Positions 10,872 through 22,526 of a stretch of DNA of 64,000 bases are shown piece by piece. The stretch covers positions 496,001 through 560,000 of the forward strand of contig JANEZZ010002354.1 of assembly GCA_026122225.1 (NCBI GenBank). Reading direction: 5' to 3'. Source of the stretch: Heloderma charlesbogerti. Lineage: Eukaryota > Chordata > Lepidosauria > Squamata > Helodermatidae. Every line of letters starts with the position of its first letter. The stretch's first letter is position 1. The position numbers and the translations under genes are program-made. Below the pieces are notes generated by a model. That model did not search any database. It saw only the letters and a list, made by a program, of their open reading frames with translations, and had not been told where the DNA came from.

Positions 10872-11715
10872 TAGGGATGTACGAAAGTCACTTACCTTTT
10901 TGCGGATTGATTCGCGGTGTGGGGGGGAGGCTCCGTCCCTCCCCCTGGAATCCTCGACAGGGGGGGAGGCAATCCGGTCCTCCCCCTCAGAATACTGCCT
11001 GGCTGGCTCTGCTCTGTGGCAGCTCCGCGGAGCAGCTGTCCAGGGCCGTCCACAGCCAGAGTTCTGGCCACAGACTGGCTGTTGCGGATGCAAATGGTGG
11101 CCGCTGTAGCGACCGCCATTTGCGTCTAGCCAGGCTGCCGTGATAGGCTACGTAAGTATTTACGTAGCCTATGACGGCAGGCAAAAACAAACAAATAGTG
11201 TAGTGGGCGCTATTTGTGTTCCTTTTTGATTCACTGTTTTAGCCTACATAAATGTTTACGTAGGCTAAAACAGCAATTCAAGAAGGAATACAAATAGCCC
11301 CCACTATGCTATTTGCGTTCCCCTTTATTTTTGCCATAATAGTCTATGTAAATATTTACGTAGACTAAGACGGCGAAAAATAAGGAACGTAAATGGCGGC
11401 CGCCGTAGCCGCCTCCATTTGCGTACACGGTTTTTTTTTTTTTTTAACCCAGACGTGATAGGCTATGTAAGTCTTTACGTAGCCTATCACGTCTATGTAA
11501 AAAAAAAAAAGACGAAACTGCAAATGGTGGCAGTGCGCAGCCGGTTGGAAGACCAGCCGCCGCTGGAGCCACCACCGTCCGAAACATCCGCCCCAGGTAA
11601 GTCTCATCACAGGGGGGGGGTGTGTGGCAGGCCATTCCACCACGGATTTTGGGGGGCCGAATGCCAGTGCATTCAGCCTCACTGAAATCCGTGGCGGAAT
11701 TCTCCGCCATCCCTA
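10872..11715. mobile_element. Palindrome-chain hAT-like MITE, copy A
   Basis: It starts TAGGGATGTACGAAAGTCAC and ends GCCATCCCTA. Order: GC-rich head (10905-11060); hairpin with CAAATGG arms (about 11090-11125); hairpin with TGATAGGCTACGTAA arms (11135-11180); a second and third TACGTAA-type hairpin (11236-11271, 11335-11385); a GGCGGCCGCCGTAGCCGCC hairpin (11393-11425); a fourth TACGTA-type hairpin (11452-11493); then a GC-rich tail. No transposase is encoded. It is inserted in a CR1-like LINE; the flanks do not show a matching 8-bp duplication, so one side may have been altered. Confidence 0.85.
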
Positions 11716-11981
11716 CCTTTTTGACAGTTGAATTCCCTGATTGTCGAACTCCATTCTGAGTGAGGTGAGATTGTTCTGTTTGTTTCTGATTGTTCTTCCT
11801 CCTTGTTCTGTTTTAGATAGGCAGTAAAGACTGTCCTGTTTTGTCAGGCTTTTAATGTTTAGTGTTTTTGCTGCTCTTTAATTTTAATGCTGCTCGTAAA
11901 TTGTATTGTATGGCTTTGTTCCTTTGATCCTTTTTGTGAAGTTTTAATGTTTTATTGTACATTGTCTGAGTGCCTCTAGGC
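11716..11981 (+). mobile_element. L2-like 3' UTR
   Basis: A T-rich stretch with TTTTAATGTTTTATTGTACA-type words, like the L2 3' UTR at 47220-47400. The tail continues after the MITE at 12412 (TTTTGTGAATTCAATAAATA). Confidence 0.5.
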
Positions 11982-12411
11982 TAGGGATGTATGAGAAAGT
12001 AGTTTCAGTTTGTTTTTTTATCGGAGTTTCCCCAATTCACCCCATCCTTATCGAACATGGACTCAGATGCAATCTGTGTTTGAAGTCTGTATATTTCCAA
12101 GCTTGCAGTGCCATTTGCGGACCAAAAAATGTGTTCAACAGCATGCGTACATTTGAAAAATGCACATGAAAAAATGTGTACTTTCGAAAAATGCACACAA
12201 ATATGTATTAATCAATGGGAGAAGAATGCATATATTTCAAAGATACACACAACTGATGTGTACATTTGGAGAAATATGCATGAAAATACACATTTTCATG
12301 TGAAAAGAAAAACAAGGTCGCAGTCTGTTACAGACTTGAGTCAGAATGAGCTTTGAGATGGAATTTCGAGAACTGCAGTGAGCTCAAGTTCTGCTGATGT
12401 GTACATCCCTA
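11982..12411. mobile_element. Short AT-type MITE with TAGGGATGT ends
   Basis: It begins TAGGGATGTATGAGAAAG and ends TGTGTACATCCCTA, giving perfect TAGGGATGTA inverted ends. The interior is AT-rich, with repeated AAAAATGCACA / TGTGTACTTTCGA words, and resembles 22024-22422. The flanks share CTAGG (a possible decayed duplication). It is inserted in an L2-like tail. Confidence 0.75.
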
Positions 12412-12838
12412 TACTAGGTAGAGGTGTCATTTTGTGAATTCAATAAATAAAATTAAACAAGGAGGGAGAGCAGGGACCTTCAAGTTGGTTATCAGTAATT
12501 AGCATGTGGACATCAGACTAAGCACGCAGACAGGTCACCTGGTCACAGTCTTCCCCACTATGATAAGATACATGGTATTTCAGTGTAAATTATAGTAATT
12601 ATTTCTAAATTTGCATATATGCCTGAAAATTAGCATATGCAACTTTCATGCAAATCTGTGCCTTCTTATCTTTCCTGGTGAGACAGAATGGGTTCGCACA
12701 CATGATGATGCATACACTCTTCTTTGTAAGTGGCCACCTTAGATGGAACTACATTTCCCAACAGCCCCTACTATGACTGTGACCTGTGTCTTTGACCAAG
12801 GGGAGTGAGTTGGCTTCCTGAGGAAAAGGAGAGACTGG
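12412..12838. other. End of L2-like tail, then unassigned
   Basis: 12412-12460 completes the L2-like tail. The rest shows no recognisable feature. Confidence 0.4.
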
Positions 12839-12841
12839 GTT

Positions 12842-12932
12842 CATAGAACAGAATCATAGAATAGTAGAGTTGGAAGGGGCCTACAGGGCCATCGAGTCCA
12901 ACCTCCTGCTCAGTGCAGGAATCCAAGGTTCA
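12842..12932 (-). mobile_element. CR1 3' end fragment
   Basis: ATCATAGAATAGTAGAGTTG then GGGGCCTACAGGGCCATCGA, CTGCTCAGTGCAGGAATCCA: the CR1 terminus in reverse. It abuts the L1 remnant. Confidence 0.88.
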
Positions 12933-13423
12933 CACACATGTTGGTGGTTAATAAGTTTTTTTTTCCAAAATCCAGTCTGTTAACCATTACTACTGAACAT
13001 GCACCTTCATATAGTTTTTTATAGTTGTGATATGAAATTCATCACTTTCATATCACACATATACTTCCATTCCACATGATCAAACATTTTAAGCTCATCA
13101 AGTGAAAGTACAGCCATTTTCTGTTTCTTCAGTTTAGCATTAACTGGATATTTAACACTCTACATATTGCATCTGACATATGCATCTCAGCCATAAAACC
13201 ATATTTATCTGTATAAATATATTTTCTAATACAATTATTCAATCTTTGTGCCAAAATAGATGAATTGATTTCGTCAAGTAGTTGGCTAAAACACAGAAGG
13301 AATGGTCAGATCATTTCCTGATTTTAGGATAGCTATTATTCTTGCTAACTTCCAAGATTCAGGTACTTTATCTCCACTTGACATTGAATCAAACATTTTT
13401 AAAAGATGTGGAAAAATTTCAGC

Positions 13424-13993
13424 TTGAAATACTAGTTCCCCTCTACTCAGCACTGGTTAGGCCTCATCTGGAGTACTATGTCCAGTTCTGGGCACAGTAA
13501 GAAGGATGCAGACTTTAAGAAGGATGCAGACAAACTGGAGAGGGTTCAGAGGAGAGCAACGAAGATGATCAGGAGACTGGAAACAAAGCCCTATGAGAAG
13601 AGACTGAAAGAACTGGGGATGTTTAGCCTTGAGAAGAGAAGACTGAGGGGAGATATGATAGTGCTCTTCAAGTACTTGAAAGGTTGCCACAGAGAGGAAG
13701 GCCAGGATCTCTTCTCCATCATCCCAGAGTGCAGAACACGGAATAATGGGCTCAAGTTACAGGAAGCCAGATTCCAGCTGAACATCAGGAGAAACTTCCT
13801 GATTGTTAGAGCAATACGACAATGGAACCCATTCCCTAGGGAGGTGGTGGGCTCTCCCACACTGGAGGCATTCAAGATGAAGCTGGCCAGCCACCCATCA
13901 GGGATGCTTTGACTTAGATTCCTGCATTGAGCGGGTGGTTGGACTTGATGATCTTATAGGCCCCTTCCAATGATACGATGATTCTATGATTGT
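13424..13993 (+). mobile_element. CR1 LINE 3' part
   Basis: It encodes the C-terminal end of the CR1 protein: [53 protein letters not shown] and LEAFKMKLASHPSGML (open from 13478 to 13912). A short 3' UTR and the ATGATTCTATGATT terminus follow. It matches 63535-64000 closely. It is 5' truncated and inserted into the L1 RT region. Confidence 0.92.
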
Positions 13994-14139
13994 ATCTTAT
14001 AGAAATCAGCTGTAAAGACATCAAACTCTGGGGTTTTTCCTTTTTAAATTTTTAATAACTGTTTTTATTTCAATAGATGTTATTGGAGAGTTGAGGTATT
14101 GTTTGTTGTTGTTGTTCAGTCGTTCAGTCGTGTCCGACT

Positions 14140-16209
14140 CTTTGTGACCCCATGGACCATAGCACACCAGGCCTTCCTGTCCTGCGCTCTCTCCCGGAGT
14201 GTGCTCAAGTTCATATTCATTGCATCGGTGATGCTATCTAGCCATCTCATCCTCTGTCGTCCCGTTCTCCTTTTGCCTTCAGTCTTTCCCAGCATCAGGG
14301 TCTTTTCCAGAGAGTTTTCTCTTCGCATTAGGTGGCCAAAATATTTGAGCTTCAGCTTCAGTATCTGTCCTTCCAATGAGCACTCAGGGTTGATTTCCTT
14401 TAGGATTGACTGATTTGACCTCCTTGCAGTCCAGGAGACTCGTAAGAGTCTTCTCCAGCACCACAGTTCGAAAGCATCAATTCTTCAGCGCTCAGCCTTC
14501 CTTATAGTCCAGCTCTCACAGCCATACATTACTACTGGGAAAACCATAGCTTTGATTAGACGGACCTTTGTCGGCAAGGTGATGTCTCTGCTTCTTACTA
14601 TGCTGTCTAGGTTGGCCATAGCTTTCCTCCCAAGGAGCAAGCGTCTTTTAATTTCATGGCTACAGTCACCATCTGCGGTGATCTTGGAGCCCAAGAAAGT
14701 AAAATATGTCACTGCTTCCATTTCTTCCCCTTCTATATGCCAGGACGTGATGGGGCCAGATGCCATGATCTTAGTTTTTTTAATGTTGAGTCTCAAACCA
14801 GCTTTTGCACTCTCCTCTTTCACCCTCAACAAGAGGCTCTTGAGATCCTCTTCGCTTTCTGCCATTAGGGTGGTATTGTCTGCATATTGGAGGTTGTTGA
14901 TAATTCTCCCGGCAATCTTAATTCCGACCTGTGATTCTTCCAACCCGGCGTTTCTCATGATGTACTCTGCATATAAGTTAAATAAGCAGGGTGATAATAT
15001 GCAGCCTTGTCGTACTCCTTTCCCAATTTTGAACCACTCGGTTGTTCCATGTCTGGTTCTTACTGTTGCTTCTTGACCCTCGTACAGGTTTCTCAGGAGA
15101 CAGGTAAGGTGGTCTGGTACTCCCATCACTTTAAGAATTTGCCACAGTTTGTTGTGATCCACACAATCAAAGGCTTTAGCATAGTCAATGAAGCAGAAGT
15201 AGACGTTTTTCTGGAATTCTCTTGCTTTCTCCATGATCCAGCGAATGTTGGTGATTTGATCTCTAGTTCCTCTGCCTCTTCGAAACCCAGCTTGTACTTC
15301 CGGTAGTTCTCAGTTCGCATACTGCTGAAGCCTAGCTTGTAGGATTTTGAGCATCACCTTGCTGGCATGTGAAATGAGCGCAATTGTACGGTAGTTTGAA
15401 CACTCTTTGGCATTGCCCTTCTTTGGAATTGGAATGTAAACTGACCTTTTCCAGTCTTGCGGCCATTGTTGAGTGTTCCAAATTTGTTGGCATATTGAAT
15501 GCAGCACTTTAACAGCATCATCTTTTAGGATTTTAAATAGCTCAGCTGGAATACTGTCATCTCCGCTAGCTTTGTTGTTACTAATGCTTCCTAAGGCCCA
15601 CTTGACTTCCCTCTCGAGAATGTCTGGCTCACCTTCAGTGACCGCACTATCATGGCTATCAGGGACATTAAGATCTTTCCTGTATAGTTCTTCTGTGTAT
15701 TCTTGCCACCTCTTCTTAATCTCATCTGCTTCTGTTAGGTCCCTGCCTTCTTTGTCCTATATCATGCCCATCTTTGCACAAAACGTTCCCTTGAGATCTC
15801 CAATTTTCTTGAAGAGATCTCTAGTCTTTCCCATTCTGTTGTTTTCCTCGATTTCTTTGCATTGTTCATTTAAGAAGGCCTTCTTGTCTCTCCTTGCTAT
15901 TCTCTGGAACGCTGCATTCAGTTGGATATATCTTCCCCTTTCTCCCTTGCTTTTCACTTCCCTTCTTTCCTCAGCTACCTGTAAAGCCCCATCAGACAGC
16001 CACTTGGCTTTCTTGCATTTCCTTTTCTTTGGGATGGATTTCGTTGCTGCCTCCTGAACAATGTTACGGACCTCCGTCCATAGTTCCTCAGGCACTCTGT
16101 CTATCAGGTCTAATCCCTTAAATCTATTCGTCACCTCCACTGTATATTCATAAGGGATATGATTGAGGTCATACCTGAATGGTTTAGTGGTTTTCCCTAC
16201 GTTCTTCAA
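14140..16209 (-). pseudogene. BovB copy 2 linker and reverse transcriptase (broken)
   Basis: Open parts are 16209-15757 (linker), 15507-15310 and 15234-14485 (RT, 249 aa). The RT shows YFCFIDYAKAFDCVDHNKLW, GVRQGCILSPCLFNLYAEYI and LQYADNTTLMAESEED. The catalytic YADD is YADN, so the second Asp needed for metal binding is lost. The C-terminal block (FGHLMRRENSLEKTLM) reads at 14376-14116 in another frame. Confidence 0.92.
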
Positions 16210-17205
16210 TTTAAGCTGAAATTTTGCAACAAGAAGCTCATGATCTGAGCCACAGTCAGCTCCAGGTCTTGTTTTGACTGACTGTATAGAGCTTCTCCAT
16301 CTTTGGCTGCAAAGGACATAATCAATCTGATTTCAATATTGCCCATCTGGTGATGTCCATGTGTAGAGTCGCCTCTTGTGCTGTTGGAAAAGAGTGTTTG
16401 CTATGGTCAGCGTGTTCTCTTGGCAAAACTCTATTAGCTTTTGTCCTGCTTCATTTTGTACACCAAGGCCATGCCTGCCTGTTATCCCGGTGATTTCTTG
16501 ACTTCCTACTTTAGCATTCCAGTCCCCTATGATGAAGAGGACATCTTTTTTGGGTGTTAGTTCTAGAAGGTGTTGTAGGTCTTCATAGAACCGATCAACC
16601 TCAGCTTCTTCGGCATCAGTGGTTGGGGTATAGACTTGAATTACTGTGATGTTGAATGGTTTGCCTTGGATTCGTACTGAGATCATTCTGTTGTTTTTAA
16701 GATTGTACCCCAGTACTGCTTTTCCCACCCTTTTGTTGACTATGAGTGCTACTCCATTTCTTCTAAGGGATTCTTGCCCACAGTAGTAGATATGATGGTC
16801 ACCTGAATTAAATTCGCCCATGCTTGTCGATTTTAGTTCGCTGATTCCCAAGATGTCGATGTTCAATCTTGCCATCTCATGTTTGACCACCTCCAGCTTA
16901 CCTTGATTCATTGATCTGACATTCCAGGTTCCTAAACGATATTGTTCTTTACAGCATCGGATTTTCTTTTCACCACCAGACACATCCACAGCTGAGTGTC
17001 CTTTCGGCTTTGGCCCAGCTGCTTCACTCTTTCTGGCGCTACTTGGAAATACCCTCTGCTCTTCCCCAGTAGTATATTGGACACCTTCCAACCTGAGGGT
17101 CTCATCTTCCAGCGTCATATCTTTTAGCCTTGTGATACGTTCCATGGGGTTTTCTTGGCAAGAATACTGGAGTGGGTTGCCATTTCCTTCTCCAGTGGAC
17201 CACAT
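16195..17205 (-). pseudogene. BovB copy 2 endonuclease (one nonsense change)
   Basis: The frame is open for 290 codons (17205 to 16333). It contains RLGTWNVRSMNQGKLEVVKH, LNIDILGISELK, QVYTPTTDAEEAE, FIIGDWNAKVGSQEITG and YTWTSPDGQY. It then meets TGA where the family has CGA (Arg). After the stop the frame continues with NQIDYVLCSQRW and GSDHELLVAKF. The first Met lies in the 5' leader, so the real domain probably starts around RLGTWN. This is the best preserved endonuclease of the three BovB copies. Confidence 0.9.
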
Positions 17206-18310
17206 TTTGTCTTATGTTCTTCTAAAACTGGTATAATTGGTAATGAGTTTAATTTTTTTATATCTACATCTCATGCTACTTCTGATTTATACAATTCCTC
17301 ATAATAGTCTTTAAACACATTAGTTACCTTTTGTTGTGAAGTTACACATGTACCATTTTTTTGTTTTAATAGAATTAATTGTCCTTTTAACAGCTTTCTT
17401 TTTTACTGCATAAGTTAATAATTTAGAATTTTTATTTCCATATTCATAATAGTTACCTTTAAAAGAAATCATTGCTGTATGAGTTTTTCCTGTATCTAAA
17501 GCTACTAGTTCTGCTTTAGTACATGTCAGTTGTTAATATTCTTTAGAGCCTGATTTCTTGTGTTTTTCTGATAGTATCTTTTTTAACATATATTTTTCTT
17601 GCAAATTATTTCTCTCTTTCTTTAGTCTTGATCCCTCCACTATAAATTTCCTTCTCAGATATACTTTAAGGATGTCCCATAGTAATATAGACTTCATCTA
17701 TATCATTAATTTCATAAAATAATGTAATATTGTTTTTTAATTTTTTCAACAACTTGTAGATTCATGAGTATATTGGTTCTTAACCTCCAAATCATGGATT
17801 TATTTATTGGAGTGTTATTACCCCATTGCGCTTTTATTGGAGGATGGTCAGATGCCAAAATGGGGGCAAAATCTATCCTGGACAGTAGTGGTGTAAGTGA
17901 TTCTGAAATAAATATATGATCTATATATGTGTACTTTGAATATTTTTTGACCCCCCCCCAGTTTTAGGGTTTAGAAACTTCCATCCATCCACTAGACCCT
18001 CCTTTTTAAGTGGCCTCCCATTTCATACCCCTTCAGGAGATATTTTTCTAGTTCTTGATCTTATATCCATTTTTATATTCAAGACACAATTGGTATCCTC
18101 TCCTAAGATTATTCCTTCCCTTGCAAATTGCCTAACTTTAGCCAGGAAATTTTGCATAAATTCATCTCAGGCTATATAGCATAATAGGATCCAATAGTTA
18201 ATAATCTGTCTCCCAATTTACCTTTAATTACTGTATACCTAACATCTGGGTCCTTTAAGTGATCTATAACTTCAAATCTAGAGCTCTTCGTAAAGACTAT
18301 AGCTACCCCA

Positions 18311-18445
18311 ATAAGTCATGGTGGCTTATTAGCCACGCCCACGCATGCTCGGTATGTGCCACTCAATTTCCCTAATTACCCTCGCCAGGTGTGTCTTGTC
18401 ATTACATGCGAACTCAGTGAGGGTGGCTGGCTGGGGTGGTTAACA
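18311..18445. repeat. MITE-like repeat
   Basis: Self-complementary words (GGTGGCTTATTAGCCACGCC) and a GGTGGTTAACAAACCACC palindrome near 18437-18454 suggest a short DNA element at the L1 breakpoint. Ends are not resolved. Confidence 0.4.
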
Positions 18446-18859
18446 AACCACCTAGAACCCATGCTCTGTTGTAGGGCTGCTGGGTGATTTGTTCTTTCTC
18501 TCTGTGTCAGTAGGAATGGGCAAACCTGTCAGTTCACTTTCTAATGGACTCACATTGTTTAAATTTCATGCTCTTCCTCTGCCGAATATGAACGTTGAGA
18601 TTTCTGGCAACCATCCAGTTTGGCTTCTGTTTTTAAAGATCACTTTTGGCAAGTTTTTTTTAGAGCAGGGAAAGGGCAATATTATTTCTGAAAGCAAAAG
18701 AAAATCCCTTTTCTACTTGTGTATTTGTGCTACTCTGCCATACCACAATGCCACCTACAGGTTATGTAGCAGAAAAGCAGGAAAGGAAACACTTTTCGTG
18801 TAGTGCTTGGATCTCAGTTCTGTGACAGAACCGAGGATAGATACAACAGATTCACAGCC

Positions 18860-18985
18860 ACATGTAGAAAATGCCAGAGTGACTGGCTGAAGGTCTGACC
18901 TTTGTGATTGAGCCAAGATTTGAACCTGGATCTTCCTGGTCCTAGGTGACATGCCAACCACTGTACCACAATGGCTCTCACTAGC
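18860..18985 (-). mobile_element. tRNA-derived SINE fragment
   Basis: The reverse complement gives GAGCCATTGTGGTACAGTGG (A-box region) and GATCCAGGTTCAAATCTTGG (B-box region), then a body with CAGCCAGTCAC. It is not a functional tRNA: there is no cloverleaf and no acceptor end. Confidence 0.8.
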
Positions 18986-20025
18986 CTTATGTAGCTTTAT
19001 GCCATTTTCATCAATTCATTAATAGAGTTAAAAAGATCATACGATGAACCAGCTAACTTATTTTTAATTGGTTGACAGTACTAGTGCTCCTATATGTGGT
19101 GAAGCAACTGGTAAACAAAACAAAACAAACAAGTCATATCCACCAGCATCCCTTTTGCCACCTTAAAACTCCATGCAACCCCCGCCCCCGAATAGGAGTT
19201 TTTGCAAGCTAATATTTACCAAGCAAATCCTGTCTTTTCCTGCCAACTACACATGCATGTGGGTTTGGCATCTGCACTAAATTCACCGTGCAGGATATAA
19301 TAATGCCACTAAACTCATTTTGCTCCTCAGCCCATTCCCACTGAGCAGGTGAAAAGTTGCCCAACGTGATTCATCCCTCTGTGGTTCTCTGGTTCGCTGA
19401 ATGCAATTTGGAAAGCACCTCCTTCCTCTCTTACCCACCCTGCTTCAGGGTTTTGGTTTTTTTTAATCCTTGTTTCAGGAGGCAGCCGTCAGCAACAAAA
19501 CCACAAGGCTAATCTTGGCTGGCTGAATGCACGCAGCAGCTGCTATGTCCCAAGTTCTGGGCAAGCCACAGTTATCCAGATTCCCACTCGTCCTGCGTCT
19601 TCTGCCTCAGTTGCATTAGAGCATCTTGAGCAAGAAGGACCACTAATTGACCAGCCTGGAATGGCTGCCAACACAACCCATCCCCAATCCCCAGCAGCCC
19701 GTGTTTGCCCCTGTCTTGCTGTGTTTTCCACCCCCGTTGATCTGAGGCCTGCAACGTTTTCCAAGTCCTCCTTGAATGCAAAACTCCAATTTAGCATGTG
19801 GTATGCTATGTGCTCCCCCGCTCCCCTTTCCCCAGCAGTCTGCTCTTGGTTATTATTTCTCAGCCCAAGTAAACGTTCCGAGCGGGTCTGTTCTTTTGAC
19901 AACTATATTGCAGCGGATCAGAAAGACAGCACCAGAATCAAAAGCCAGTTCCTTCCCTCCCCACACACAAAGGCAAAAACACACACCAAAAAACCCAACA
20001 CCATGAAGCCCAGTCCTTTGGGCTC
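18986..20025. other. Unassigned stretch
   Basis: No gene or nameable repeat. Open frames at 19543-19902 (-) and 19661-20062 (+) overlap each other and show no domain. Confidence 0.4.
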
Positions 20026-20029
20026 TTTC

Positions 20030-20640
20030 ATAATTATTTTGAAAGCGCCACAAAATATGTAGAGAGACTTACACATTTATCTCTACTTTTCTTAAAACAC
20101 AGACAAAATGCTGGATGTGTTTTTCTATACAGACAGGGAGTTGGAATGCTATTTAAATTGGCTTCAGCGCATTTCTTCATTGTGTTGTGCTGACATGATT
20201 TGTTCAAAGAAATTGTGCTTTTCGAAGGAAAAGGTTAAAGTTTGCTACTGATATTCATCAGGGGATGGATATTTAATCTTTAATCTCGTGTTCTAGGCCC
20301 CTACTTCGGATCAACTCATTATCCCAAATAAACGATGTGTCATTCCCATTATTTATGTTTCATTGCAGCCAAAGTATCTGGACCTCGCTTGGGTAAGAAC
20401 CATTCATTTTGACCCATTCAGCATTAATCTCCCTGCTAACATCTTTCCTGTCCCATGCACTGTCCCCTATTTGCTTTTATGTGTTCCGTGGAGTGTTTAT
20501 AAAAGGATAATCTTTTACAAAGCAGACAGAATTTTTTTTTGTATACAAACTGTTGGGTTTGAATGCCTCATTGATACACCATCTAAACTGAAGCGTTCAG
20601 CAAGATTAGTGCATCCACTGAGCTACTGAACTGGGTAAAA
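20030..20640. other. Candidate conserved non-coding block
   Basis: Repeat-free, AT-moderate sequence with words such as TTCATAATTATTTTGAAAGC, TTAATCTTTAATCTCGTG and CAGCATTAATCTCCCTGC, including several homeodomain-like TAAT cores. It also holds a splice-site-flanked 24-nt segment at 20369-20392. Conservation is inference and was not tested. Confidence 0.25.
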
Positions 20641-20750
20641 ATAGGGGGTCTGTGCCTTTCTTTCTAACGAAAAAGGGTGGCTGGCGATACAGTCACAATC
20701 CAAATGGGATACTTACAGCAGATGGACTTGGGAGAACAAGAAAACATTTG

Positions 20751-20751
<1 letters not shown>

Positions 20752-20801
<50 letters not shown>
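20752..20801. repeat. (TA)n microsatellite
   Basis: About 24 uninterrupted TA units. Confidence 0.98.
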
Positions 20802-20803
<2 letters not shown>

Positions 20804-21744
20804 CAGCCAAGGAGGTCACTTATAGAGACAGAGAAAAGGAAAAGAGACAGCAGCCGTGTTGTTTTGTGGATTCTGATTTGCTGGGGAGTGAGTGTCAAGC
20901 TAGAATAAAGCCATGGGAATCAAGAGAATTACTCCTTCTATATCACTGGGGTTGTGAGTGCAAATTGCCTTCTACCATAGCTAAATACATACGACTTTTG
21001 CTGGGGAGCAGAAGCTTGTTGCTCTGTAGTATGGAAATAGGGTAATTATTTTTTTAGAAGAGAAATTCATAGATGCATTAGCGATGCATTTTGCCATCAA
21101 CTCCCAACCCTCACCCCAATCTGTGCACTTTATGCAGCCATATCATTGGGAAATGTTGAATGTTGGGTACTATTGACAGACATCTCCCCTGTGCAATGCA
21201 AACACTTTTTGTTTAAAGAACACAATATGCAAGTGCTTTTCCTGCCCATATTCCCCACATTTAATAGGGAAAATTCCAAAACAGACATGTGGTGGTATCA
21301 TTTGAATGGCATAGATCCTTAAATACATTTGTCACTTTGCGTGCTTGCCAGATATTTTTCAAAGATCCACACCATCGAAAACACTCCAAATTATATCCAT
21401 CATGACTCTGTCAACATGTAGCACTGTTTAGCGTTTTATTTTCATTAAACTGCACTATTGTTGTCCATCTATTATGACATAAACTAGGATTTGTGCCCTT
21501 ACATTAAAATGAAATGAAGACTAAAAGAAATCATTGGGAAAACATTCAGGAATCCTTGCAATTCATTTGTGTTTGTTAAGCTGCCTTGGTACATGTGAGA
21601 AAAGGGTAGGTGAAATGTCATGTGCATCAGTTGTGAGTTGCTTAATGGTGGGTATTATATTCCAAAGGGACTCCATCAGAGATGTAGCCAAGAGTATGGG
21701 ATGCAAATGTTGCACCTGTTACAATGGCTTGCGTTTTTCCTAAC
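20802..21744. other. Unassigned stretch
   Basis: No recognisable feature. Confidence 0.4.
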
Positions 21745-21975
21745 TTTGACAGTGTGCATTATTATCCCACCTTTCCTGCAAGGAGCTCAAGGTGGAATCC
21801 ATGGTTTTCCTCTCCATTTTATCCTCACAACAACCCTGGGAGGTAGGTTAGGTGGAGGAGAAGTAACTAGCTCAAGGTAATCCAGTGAGCTTCATGGCTG
21901 ACTGGAGATTTGAAAGTGGGTCTCCCTGGCCCTATCTGACACATGAATTACTACAATGCGCTGGTGTACATTGGT
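21745..21975 (-). mobile_element. tRNA-derived SINE
   Basis: The reverse-strand family signature is visible: CAAGGAGCTCAAGGTGG, TTTTATCCTCACAACAACCC, TGGGAGGTAGGTTAGG, CAGTGAGCTTCATGGCTGAC and GGAGATTTGAAAGTGGGTCT (B-box in reverse). It is the same family as 52361, 52818, 56772 and 58167. Confidence 0.85.
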
Positions 21976-22023
21976 ACTGTTGTGGTAATGGTAGCTATGT
22001 GCAAACTATGGTTCAGTTCTCAC

Positions 22024-22422
22024 TAGGGATGTCGGAGAAATCCACAATGGAACCAAATGAGTTTGGGTTTTCATGAATCCAACCCACAGATTCCACAGCA
22101 GACTGACCTTCCCTCAGTCAGGCAGATTCCATGGACTTGCAGAACATTTTTCCCAACTTTCCCAAATTTTGCTAAAATTTCCTCCTAGAAAAATACACAA
22201 AATAAAAAAAACCTGTCTAAAAATGCACATTTCCTCCATAGGCAAAAACTGAAAATGCACATTTTTGGAGTATTTGCACATTTTTGCATGTGTATATTTG
22301 CGCAAATGCAAATTTGCACACATTCGGAAACAACCCCTCCCAATTCCATCAGTGCATGGTCTATGGAACAAAAGGTGTCTGACAATCCGTGAAACACAGA
22401 TGGAACAGATTTTACATCCCTA
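22024..22422. mobile_element. Short AT-type MITE with 8-bp target duplication
   Basis: Begins TAGGGATGTCGGAGAAATCC and ends TTTTACATCCCTA. It is flanked on both sides by GTTCTCAC (22016-22023 and 22423-22430), an exact 8-bp duplication typical of the hAT superfamily. The interior is AT-rich with AAAATGCACATTT and TTGCGCAAATGCAAATTTGC words. No coding capacity. Confidence 0.9.
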
Positions 22423-22526
22423 GTTCTCACTGAGATGACAAACCTGTGTCAGAACTGTACCACTTCAGATGGCCAGTAGGGACTCACATGATTTAATGTT
22501 CCTCCATGGGGATGTCAGGATTCAAA

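Larger units (their letters stand above)
14099..17205 (-). mobile_element. BovB-type RTE LINE, copy 2, near full length
   Basis: On the minus strand it runs from the BovB 5' block (GGAAATGGCAACCCACTCCA, about 17190) to the 3' end near 14110 with GACTGAACGACTGAACAACA. The whole length aligns with copy 1 at 650-3715. It sits inside an L1, and the L1 frame is restored across it. No long target duplication is visible; at most ATT is shared by the flanks. Confidence 0.93.
12950..18311 (-). mobile_element. L1-clade LINE ORF2 remnant, split into three pieces
   Basis: The pieces are 18311-17206 (endonuclease), 14098-13994 and 13423-12950 (reverse transcriptase). On the minus strand the first translates to GVAIVFTKSSRFEVI ... 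GSYYAI and later SDHPPIKAQWGNNTPI, typical of L1 endonuclease and its SDH motif. The middle piece gives EIKTVIKNLKRKNPR and FTADFYK, the L1 PGPDGFTxEFYK region. The third gives [18 protein letters not shown] and LDELKMFDHVEW, equal to the L1 SW..A.I..I.K.G and F..EKAFDRVEW motifs. Stops and frameshifts are abundant. The reading order is continuous once the CR1 and BovB insertions are removed. Confidence 0.85.

Noticed and set aside
10872..11715. 8-bp duplication for copy A
   Set aside because: The left flank CTATATTC and right flank CCTTTTTG do not match, so I do not claim one.
15473..16057. Plus-strand 194-aa frame at 15473-16057
   Set aside because: It is the antisense shadow of the BovB copy 2 linker region.
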